Positions 7,156 to 13,797 of a stretch of 17,683 bases of DNA are shown here, piece after piece. The first letter of the stretch is position 1; the number at the start of each line of letters is the position of its first letter. The notes under the pieces were generated by a model. It saw only the letters and a list, made by a program, of their open reading frames with translations. It made no database searches and was not told the DNA's origin. A program made the position numbers and the translations under genes. The stretch covers positions 1 through 17,683 of the forward strand of contig JAIOPW010000091.1 of NCBI GenBank assembly GCA_021413665.1. The letters run 5' to 3'. The DNA is from Rhodocyclales bacterium. Its GTDB lineage: Bacteria > Pseudomonadota > Gammaproteobacteria > Burkholderiales > Rhodocyclaceae.

Positions 7156-7638
7156 ATGGACAGTGAAGAGAAAATGGCCCTTGGCGAGCAGGCCTACGAG
7201 AAGGCCGCCAGATACGAGCTGGATTACGGTTGCTGTCCGCAGTGCGTGCTGGCGACCGTGCAGGAAACCGTTGGTGGCATCGACGACCAGACCATCAAGG
7301 CCAGCCACGGCCTTTCCGGCGGCGGCGCCCTGCTCGGTGAAGGCGTGTGTGGCGCGCTGACCGGAGGCCTGATGGCGCTCAGCGCCAAGTATGGCCGCGA
7401 CCGCGACAGGCTCGACAAGGGCCGCTTCATCAACAACTTCAAGAAGTCCAAAGAATTGACCGAGCGTTTCCGGGCTGAGTTCGGTGGCGTTACCTGCCGC
7501 GAGTTGCAGCGGCAATTCACCGGCCGCACCTATGACATGTGGAATGCCGGGGAATACAAGGCCTTCGACCAGGCGCGAGGCCAGCAGTGCGCCCGCGCGA
7601 CCGGGACGGTGACAAAGTGGGTCGTGGAAATGCTCTGA
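7156..7638 (+). CDS. C_GCAxxG_C_C family Cys-rich protein
   Basis: A 160-residue cytoplasmic protein of the C_GCAxxG_C_C family (named for its Cys pattern), whose biochemical role is not established; members are often suspected of redox or metal binding. The hallmark here is GVCGALTGG (63-71, Cys65), the family's GxCGAxxG core. Other cysteines are Cys26, Cys27 and Cys30 in the N-terminal CCPQC, Cys114 in GVTCREL and Cys145 in QQCARA, giving the family's C...C...C...C spacing plus an extra N-terminal CCxxC cluster. No signal peptide or membrane segment is seen. GGGG-like ACGGGGAT lies just before the ATG. It is preceded by a strong inverted repeat and is probably controlled independently of the upstream kinase. 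Convergent with the RND pump gene. Confidence 0.88.
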   Translation: MDSEEKMALGEQAYEKAARYELDYGCCPQCVLATVQETVGGIDDQTIKASHGLSGGGALLGEGVCGALTGGLMALSAKYGRDRDRLDKGRFINNFKKSKELTERFRAEFGGVTCRELQRQFTGRTYDMWNAGEYKAFDQARGQQCARATGTVTKWVVEML

Positions 7639-7694
7639 CATTTCCTCGTCGCTTCGAGGCGATGTCGGCGAGCCATTGATCGCGGGCCGGCCCT

Positions 7695-10600
7695 TCAGCC
7701 AGATCTCCTGCGACCCCCCAGCCGGTCGAGGTAGAGATACACGACCGGCGTCAGGTACAGCGTCAGGAACTGCGACAGCAGCAAGCCGCCGACCACGGCC
7801 AGGCCCAGCGGCCGCCTGACCTCCGCGCCTGCGCCCCAGCCGATGGCGATCGGCAGCGTACCCACCAGCGCGGCCATGGTGGTCATCATGATCGGGCGGA
7901 AGCGCACCATGCAGGCTTCGAAAATGGCCTGCGCCGCCGTGGCGCCTTCCTTGCGCTGCCTCTCCAGGGCGAAGTCGATCATCATGATGGCGTTCTTCTT
8001 GACGATGCCCACCAGCATGATGATGCCGACGAAAGCGTAGAGGCTCAGATCGACGCCGAAGATCAGCAGCGTCAGCAGGGCGCCGAGGCCCGCGGCGGGC
8101 AGCCCCGAGAGAATCGTCAACGGATGCACGAAGCTCTCATAGAGGATGCCGAGCACGATGTAGACGACCAGGATCGCCACCAGCAGCAGGATGCCGAGCC
8201 CTTGCAGCGAGGCTTCGAAGGCCTGCGCCGCGCCCTGCAGGCTGGTGGTGAGCGAGGCCGGCATGTTCATCTCGCGCTCCATCTTGCGGATTCGATCGAC
8301 GGCGTCGCCCAGTGAAACGCCGGGCAGCAGGTTGAAGGAGAGCGTCACCGCGGGCAGCTGGCCCTGGTGGTTGACCGTCAGCGCTTGGGTGCTGCGGCTG
8401 ATGCGGGCCACGGTATCGACCGGCACCAGCTTGCCGCTGCCGGAGCGGACATGGATTTTCGCCAGCGTGGCCGGATCGGCCTGCAGTTCCGGAGCGACTT
8501 CGAGGATGACCTGATACTGGTTGGTGGCGGCATAGATGGTCGATATCTGGCGCGAACTGAAGGCGCTTTGCAATGCGTCCTCGATCTGACTGATGCTCAG
8601 CCCGAGCGGGGCAAGCTTCTCCCGGTCGATGTCGAGCGCGATGACCGGGCTCTGGTTCTTCAGGTTGGTATTGACATCGACGAAGCCGGGCAACTCGCGC
8701 AAGCGGTCGAGCATGATGTCGTTCCAGCGATAGAGCTCGGCCAGATCTGTATCCTGCAGGGTGTATTGGTATTGGGCGCTGGTGAGCTGCCCGCCGATAC
8801 GGATCGGCGGCGGGTTCTGCAGGAACACTCGAATGCCCGGCACGGCGGCCAGCTTGGGACGCAGGCGCGCGATGATCTCGGCGGGCTTCTCCGGGCGCTG
8901 GTCGTGCGGCTTGAGGTTGAGCACCAGTGTGCCCGTGTTGGACGTGGGCCGCGGGCCGCTGGCGCCGACGAAAGACGCCAGGGTGTGCACGCTCGGATCG
9001 GCGGCGATGATTTCAGCCACGGCGCGTTGCCGCTGCATCATTGCCGGAAATGAAATGTCCTGCGGCCCTTCGGTGGAGGCGATGATCTGCCCGGTGTCGC
9101 CGCTGGGCAGGAAGTCCTTGGGCACCGTGGTATACAGCAGTGCGGTGGCGATCAGGGTAAGCACGAAGGAGAGCATGACCCACAGCGGTCGCGCCATGCA
9201 CCAGGTGAGCGAGTTCCGGTAGGCGCCCAGCAGGGTATCGAAGAAGCGCTCGAAGGCCATGAAGATGCGTCCGTGCTGTTCCGGCTCGGCGCGCTTCAGG
9301 TAGCGGCTGCACAGCATCGGCGTCAGCGTCAGCGAGACGAAGCCGGAGACCAGGATCGCGGCACAGATGGTGACGGCAAACTCGTGCAGCAGGCGGCCGA
9401 CGATGCCGCTCATGAACAGCACCGGAATGAACACGGCGATCAGCGAGAGCGTCATCGAGATGATGGTGAAGCCGATCTCGCGCGCTCCCTTGATCGCCGC
9501 TTCGAAGGGCTCTTCGCCGTTCTCGATGTGGCGGATGATGTTTTCCAGCATGACGATTGCGTCGTCGACGACGAAGCCCACCGACAGCGTCAGCGCCAGC
9601 AGCGAGAGGTTGTCGAGGCTGTAGCCGAGCGCATGCATGATGGCGAAGGTGCCGATCACCGAAATGGGCAAGGCAAGGGCCGGGATGATCGTCGCCGAGA
9701 GGTTGCGCAGGAACATCAGGATCACCAGGATCACCAGGAAGCCGGCGAGGATCAGCGTGAATTGCACGTCACGGATGGATTCGCGGATCGAGACGCTGCG
9801 GTCGTAGTGCACCTGCAGGTCGATCGAGGCCGGCAGGTTGGCCTGGAATGCGGGCAGGACCTTCCGGATCGCGCTGACCGTTTCAATGGTGTTCGATCCG
9901 GGCTGGCGGAACACCGCCAGCATGACGGTGCGCCGATCGTTGAACCAGGCAGCGACCTTGGTGTTCTCCACGCCGTCGACGACGCGCGCCAGTTCGCCCA
10001 GCTTCACCGGCGCGCCGTTGCGCCAGGCCACGGTCGCCGTTCGATAGGCCTCAGCATTCAGCAACTGCCCGTTGGCCTGCAGCGCGAAGCTCTGCCGCGC
10101 ACCGTCGAGCGTGCCCAGCGGCTGATTGGCGTTGGAACTCCTGACTGCTGCCTGCAGTTCGTCAATGCCGATGCCTCGCGAACTGAGCTGATCCGGATCG
10201 GCCTGGATGCGAACCGCATACTTCTGCGAACCGAAGACATTGATCTGGGCGACGCCGGGCAGGGTCGACAGGCGCTGCGCGAGCTGGGTCTCGGCATACT
10301 CGTTGACCACCCAGGTGGGCAGCGTCTTCGAGTTCATCGCGATGTAGAAAATCGCAAAGTCGGCCGGATTGATCTTGCGGAACGAGGGTGGTGTAGGCAT
10401 GTCGGGCGGCAGCTTGCGCTGGGCGGCGGCGATCGCCGACTGCACGTCCTGGGCGGCGGCGTCGATATCGCGGTCGAGTCCGAACTGCAGCGTGATGGTG
10501 GAGGTGCCTTGGGCGCTGGTCGAGGTCATCGAGTCGAGGCCCGAGATCGTCGAGAACTGGTTTTCGAGCGGTGTCGCCACGGATGCGGCCATGGTCTCGG

Positions 10601-10766
10601 GCGAGGCGCCAGGCAACTGGGCGGTGACCGAGATGGTGGGGAAGTCGATGCTGGGCAGTTCGGAGACCGGCAGCGCGCGGTAGGCGATGATGCCGAAAAT
10701 GAGGAAGGCTGCCATCAGCAGCGTGGTCATTACCGGCCGGCGGATGCACAGTTCTGGCAACTGCAT
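7695..10766 (-). CDS. RND efflux pump inner-membrane subunit, MdtC/MdtB-like
   Basis: A 1023-residue proton-driven RND (HAE-1) transporter that takes substrates from the inner membrane or periplasm toward an outer-membrane channel. It starts with the cytoplasmic-to-TM1 segment typical of MdtB/MdtC (IRRPVMTTLL, then ALPVSELPSIDFPTI), and the porter motif PGASPETMAASVATPLE is intact. The proton relay is present: Asp401-Asp402 in GFVVDDAIVMLEN of TM4 and Lys924 in VGIVKKNAIMMIDFA of TM10. Two large periplasmic loops and 12 membrane segments are inferred from length and pattern. AGGAAG (10772-10777) overlaps the stop of the adaptor gene, so the two are coupled. No outer-membrane TolC-like gene follows. 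Substrate unknown. Confidence 0.96.
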   Translation of the reverse strand: MQLPELCIRRPVMTTLLMAAFLIFGIIAYRALPVSELPSIDFPTISVTAQLPGASPETMAASVATPLENQFSTISGLDSMTSTSAQGTSTITLQFGLDRDIDAAAQDVQSAIAAAQRKLPPDMPTPPSFRKINPADFAIFYIAMNSKTLPTWVVNEYAETQLAQRLSTLPGVAQINVFGSQKYAVRIQADPDQLSSRGIGIDELQAAVRSSNANQPLGTLDGARQSFALQANGQLLNAEAYRTATVAWRNGAPVKLGELARVVDGVENTKVAAWFNDRRTVMLAVFRQPGSNTIETVSAIRKVLPAFQANLPASIDLQVHYDRSVSIRESIRDVQFTLILAGFLVILVILMFLRNLSATIIPALALPISVIGTFAIMHALGYSLDNLSLLALTLSVGFVVDDAIVMLENIIRHIENGEEPFEAAIKGAREIGFTIISMTLSLIAVFIPVLFMSGIVGRLLHEFAVTICAAILVSGFVSLTLTPMLCSRYLKRAEPEQHGRIFMAFERFFDTLLGAYRNSLTWCMARPLWVMLSFVLTLIATALLYTTVPKDFLPSGDTGQIIASTEGPQDISFPAMMQRQRAVAEIIAADPSVHTLASFVGASGPRPTSNTGTLVLNLKPHDQRPEKPAEIIARLRPKLAAVPGIRVFLQNPPPIRIGGQLTSAQYQYTLQDTDLAELYRWNDIMLDRLRELPGFVDVNTNLKNQSPVIALDIDREKLAPLGLSISQIEDALQSAFSSRQISTIYAATNQYQVILEVAPELQADPATLAKIHVRSGSGKLVPVDTVARISRSTQALTVNHQGQLPAVTLSFNLLPGVSLGDAVDRIRKMEREMNMPASLTTSLQGAAQAFEASLQGLGILLLVAILVVYIVLGILYESFVHPLTILSGLPAAGLGALLTLLIFGVDLSLYAFVGIIMLVGIVKKNAIMMIDFALERQRKEGATAAQAIFEACMVRFRPIMMTTMAALVGTLPIAIGWGAGAEVRRPLGLAVVGGLLLSQFLTLYLTPVVYLYLDRLGGRRRSG

Positions 10767-10775
10767 CGCGGCTTC

Positions 10776-11966
10776 CTAGTCGGGCTTGGCGGGAGCGCCG
10801 GGCTTGCCTGCGGATTTGTCCGCCGGCTTGCCCGGTTTGCCCTCGGGGGCGTCTGCCGGCTTGATCCTCGCACCCGGCGTCAGTCGCAGGTGGCCTTCGG
10901 TGACGACGGCTTCGCCGCCGGCGAGGCCCTCGGCGACGATCGCGACCCGCTGTTGCACCGAGCCGACGCGGACCTTGCGGATGTCCACCGTGCCATCTTC
11001 CTTCGCCACGAACACGAAGTCGCCATCGGTGCCGTGCTGCACCGCCTCGGCGGGAATCACCACGGCCCCCGCCAGCGTGTCGAGCACCAGGCTGACACTG
11101 ACGAACTGACCGGGTGCGAGCCTTTCGTCCTCGTTGGGCAGAATGGCCTTGAGCTGAATGGTACCGGTCGCGACGTCGACCCCGTTGTCGAGAAAGCGCA
11201 CGTCGGCTTCCCAGGGCGTTGCGGCCCCCGCCACGGAAATCGCCGCCTTCATCGACTTCTTGCCCGAGCGCATGCCGGCCTGCAGCAACGGCAGATATTT
11301 TTCCGGAACGGCAAACCCCACATGCAGCGGGCGCACGCGGTTGATCACGGCCAGCGCCGTTTCGTTGACTTTGACTGCCGCGCCGGGGAACACCAGCTTC
11401 GCTCCGACGGCGCCGGCGAAGGGCGCCTTTACCACGGTGTATGACAATTGCAGGCGGGCCAGTTCGGCGGCGGCCGCATCGGCGCGGGCTGCGGCTTCTG
11501 CGGCGGCGGCGGCGGTGCGCATCTCGCCGACCTTTTCTTCCGAGACAAAGCCTTTGGCGCGCAGCGCAATGTAGCGTTCGACATCGGCGCTCGCCTTGGC
11601 GGACTGCGCTTTGCTCCTGGCCAGATTGGCTTCGGCCTGGTTGAGCCTGGCCTGGAGATCGGCGGGGTCGAGGCGCAGTAGCGGGTCGCCCTGCCGCACG
11701 TTCTGGCCTTCGGTGAAGGTCACGCCCTGCACCTGGCCGTCGACGCGTGACTTGAGGGTGACAGTCTCATAGGCCTCGGTGCGACCCGTGATGTCGAGCC
11801 GCAGCGGCATGTCCTGGACGACGGCCGTGGCCAGCCTGACGGGAACCGGCGGCGCCTGAGCCTTCTTGCCGGCCGCGGGTGCGTCGGGATTGGCGAAATA
11901 CCAGGCGGCTCCGCCGCCGGCGGCAAGGACGGCAACAATCAACAGAATCTTGCGCGTCGTGGTCAT
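10776..11966 (-). CDS. RND efflux periplasmic adaptor (membrane fusion protein), MdtA-like
   Basis: A 396-residue adaptor that bridges the RND pump and an outer-membrane channel. The N-terminus has a single membrane anchor (ILLIVAVLAAGGGAAWYF, about 8-25) with no lipobox Cys. It is followed by a biotinyl-lipoyl half (ESTAB-like VTLKSRVDGQVQGV and TEGQNVRQGDPLLRLDPAD), an alpha-helical hairpin rich in Ala at about 108-172, the second lipoyl half (YTVVKAPFAGAVGAKLVFPG), and beta-barrel and membrane-proximal domains. The last 25 residues are a repetitive Lys/Pro/Gly/Ala tail. The start is seven bases after the lysA stop, with only a distant GGAAGG. It lies directly upstream of the pump gene, and the pump is its evident partner. 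Confidence 0.95.
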   Translation of the reverse strand: MTTTRKILLIVAVLAAGGGAAWYFANPDAPAAGKKAQAPPVPVRLATAVVQDMPLRLDITGRTEAYETVTLKSRVDGQVQGVTFTEGQNVRQGDPLLRLDPADLQARLNQAEANLARSKAQSAKASADVERYIALRAKGFVSEEKVGEMRTAAAAAEAAARADAAAAELARLQLSYTVVKAPFAGAVGAKLVFPGAAVKVNETALAVINRVRPLHVGFAVPEKYLPLLQAGMRSGKKSMKAAISVAGAATPWEADVRFLDNGVDVATGTIQLKAILPNEDERLAPGQFVSVSLVLDTLAGAVVIPAEAVQHGTDGDFVFVAKEDGTVDIRKVRVGSVQQRVAIVAEGLAGGEAVVTEGHLRLTPGARIKPADAPEGKPGKPADKSAGKPGAPAKPD

Positions 11967-11973
11967 GGGCGGA

Positions 11974-13263
11974 TCAGCCTTCCCTGGGCAGGGTGGATTC
12001 GAGTACGAAGAGCTGTGTGACGTCCTCGCGGCGACGGATCAGATGCACGATGCTGCCATCGACCATGACTTCGGCGGGGCGCGGCCGGCTGTTGTAATTC
12101 GAGGCCATCGCCATGCCGTAGGCGCCCGCCGAGAGGATGGCGAGCAGATCGCCCTCGTTCAGCGCCAGCAGGCGGTCGTGGCCGAGGAAATCCCCCGACT
12201 CGCAGACCGGGCCGACGATTTCGTAGGACATTGTTTCGGCCGTCGCCGCGCCTTTTGCCGTAGTGTCGGCGCCGACTCTTGCGATGTCGTGCCAGGCGTC
12301 ATAGAGCGCAGGACGCATCAGGTCGTTCATCGCTGCGTCGACCACGGCGAAGTGCTTTTCCTCGCCCGGCTTCAGCACTTCGACGCGGGTCAGCAGCAGG
12401 CCCGCATTGCCGACCAGCGAACGGCCCGGCTCGAACATCAGTTTCTCGCGGCGGCCGGCGAGCCGGGACAGCATGGGTGCGAGATACTCGGCCGCTGCCG
12501 GGGCCGGTTCGTCGGTCCGGTACTGGATGCCCATGCCACCGCCAAGGTCGATGTGCTCCAGCGCAATGCCCGCGGCGGCCAGGCGATCGACCAGCGCCAA
12601 GACCTTGTCGGCCGCTTCGGCGGCCGGCGCGGGATCGAGCAGCTGCGAGCCGATGTGGCAGTCGATGCCTTTCACGGCGATATGCGGCAGCGTGGCGGCG
12701 CGTCGGTACAGGGCGAAGGCTTCGTCGAAGGCGACGCCGAACTTGGCGTTCTTGAGGCCGGTGGAAATATAGGGATGGGTCTTCGGATCGACGTCGGGAT
12801 TCACGCGCAGTGAAACCGGGGCGCGGCGGCCTACGCTGCCGGCAACCTCGCTGAGGTGTTCAAGTTCGCTGGCCGATTCGACATTAAAACAATGGATGCC
12901 TGCTTCGAGCGCCGCACGCATTTCCTCGCGCGACTTGCCGACGCCGGAAAACACGATCTTGCCCGGATCGCCGCCGGCGGCGATGACGCGTGCCAGTTCG
13001 CCACCGGAGACGATGTCGAAACCGGCGCCGAGTTCGGCGAAAAGATTCAGGATGGCGAGGTTGGAGTTGGCCTTGACCGCATAGCAGATCAGGGAGCGCT
13101 CAGCCAGGCCGTGCGCCTGTAGTGCGTCGCGATAGGCCGCGTAGGCCATGGTCAGCGCCGCGCGCGAATAGACGTAGCACGGGGTGCCGAAGCGCGTGGC
13201 GACATCGGTCAGCGCGACGCCTTCGACGTGGAGGCCGCCATCGTGCATGACGGCGAGGCTCAT
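11974..13263 (-). CDS. lysA: Diaminopimelate decarboxylase
   Basis: PLP-dependent enzyme that decarboxylates meso-diaminopimelate to L-lysine, the last step of lysine synthesis, in the cytoplasm. The 429-residue length is normal. Lys64 in CYAVKANSN is the Schiff-base lysine. HIGSQL and the GGGMGIQY glycine loop bind PLP phosphate, FEPGRS and the C-terminal GPVCESGDFL (Cys354, supplied across the dimer) complete the active site, and AYGMAMASNYNSRPR is the closing signature. ATG at 13263 overlaps the lptM stop (ATGA). Its position directly after the small lipoprotein gene is common in proteobacteria; its position before an efflux adaptor is less expected. Confidence 0.98.
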   Translation of the reverse strand: MSLAVMHDGGLHVEGVALTDVATRFGTPCYVYSRAALTMAYAAYRDALQAHGLAERSLICYAVKANSNLAILNLFAELGAGFDIVSGGELARVIAAGGDPGKIVFSGVGKSREEMRAALEAGIHCFNVESASELEHLSEVAGSVGRRAPVSLRVNPDVDPKTHPYISTGLKNAKFGVAFDEAFALYRRAATLPHIAVKGIDCHIGSQLLDPAPAAEAADKVLALVDRLAAAGIALEHIDLGGGMGIQYRTDEPAPAAAEYLAPMLSRLAGRREKLMFEPGRSLVGNAGLLLTRVEVLKPGEEKHFAVVDAAMNDLMRPALYDAWHDIARVGADTTAKGAATAETMSYEIVGPVCESGDFLGHDRLLALNEGDLLAILSAGAYGMAMASNYNSRPRPAEVMVDGSIVHLIRRREDVTQLFVLESTLPREG

Positions 13264-13427
13264 TGCCCCGGCCCGACTGCGGCTTTGTTGCTATTATCAA
13301 CCGCAGGAGTCGGCGCTGGCGTTACGGTGGGCGCTGGCTGCGGCAAGGAAAGCTGCGTCTTGGTGCCGCAGCCGGCGAGTGCCGCCAGGGCCGCCATGAC
13401 GGCGAGGAATGATGGGATCGGACGCAT
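13260..13427 (-). CDS. lptM: Small lipoprotein LptM (formerly YifL/LppL)
   Basis: A 55-residue lipoprotein. Signal peptide residues 1-19 end in the lipobox LAGC, with Cys20 as the lipidated residue. The mature part begins CGTKTQLSLP, the form typical of LptM-like proteins next to lysA, followed by a Pro/Ala/Thr-rich tail. In enterobacteria LptM helps the LPS translocon LptDE mature; the same role here is by homology and position. It is the first gene of the minus-strand group and overlaps lysA by four bases. It is divergent from cyaY across 43 bases. Confidence 0.85.
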   Translation of the reverse strand: MRPIPSFLAVMAALAALAGCGTKTQLSLPQPAPTVTPAPTPAVDNSNKAAVGPGQ

Positions 13428-13470
13428 GGCGGATAGGTGTGTCTTTACAGGCAAAGGATGGTAACACGCG

Positions 13471-13797
13471 ATGGACGAACGGGAATTCATGGTTGCGGCC
13501 GATGCCGAGCTGGCGCGCATCGAGACCGCGCTGGAGGCGGCCAGTGAAAGCGTCGCCGCCGACTTCGATTTTGAAACCAAGCCTGGTGGCGTGATCGAGA
13601 TCGAGTTCGGAAATGGTTCGAAAATCATCCTCAACCGGCACGGTGCGGCGCGCGAAATCTGGCTCGCGGCGAAATCGGGAGGCTATCATTTTCGCCCCGA
13701 GGGCGGGCGCTGGGTCGGCACGCGCGACGGCGAGGAACTGCTGGCAGCCCTGTCCCGCACCGTGTCGGAACAGGCCGGCATCCGGGTCCAACTCTAG
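13471..13797 (+). CDS. cyaY: Iron donor/frataxin-like protein CyaY
   Basis: A 108-residue bacterial frataxin, a cytoplasmic iron-binding regulator of the IscS/IscU iron-sulfur assembly machine. Acidic residues in the first helix (DEREF, ADAELARIETALEA) fit its iron-binding ridge, and the beta-sheet strands GGVIEIEFGNGSKIILNRH and AREIWLAAKSGGYHF are typical, including the conserved EIWLA...YHF segment. The final helix LLAALSRTVSEQAG completes the fold. AAAGGATGG lies about ten bases before the ATG. Its stop overlaps that of the convergent PBP1A gene. It is shut in between two minus-strand genes and needs its own promoter, in or near the 43-base lptM gap. Confidence 0.95.
   Translation: MDEREFMVAADAELARIETALEAASESVAADFDFETKPGGVIEIEFGNGSKIILNRHGAAREIWLAAKSGGYHFRPEGGRWVGTRDGEELLAALSRTVSEQAGIRVQL
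13794..13797. other. Overlapping convergent stop codons (CTAG)
   Basis: The palindrome CTAG holds TAG for cyaY at 13795-13797 on the plus strand and TAG for the PBP1A gene at 13794-13796 on the minus strand. There is no spacer for a terminator between the two genes, so each transcript must read into the other coding region. Confidence 0.95.

Noticed and set aside
7639..7694. Hairpin CGTCGC/GCGATG between the C_GCAxxG_C_C and RND genes
   Set aside because: The stem is six pairs with one G-T wobble and no T tract, too weak to call as a terminator.
9273..11444. A 723-codon plus-strand open frame opposite the RND pump and adaptor genes
   Set aside because: It lies wholly antisense to two well-supported genes; its composition (Arg, Asp, His, Gln and Gly rich) is typical of the mirror frame of GC-rich coding DNA, with no recognisable domain.
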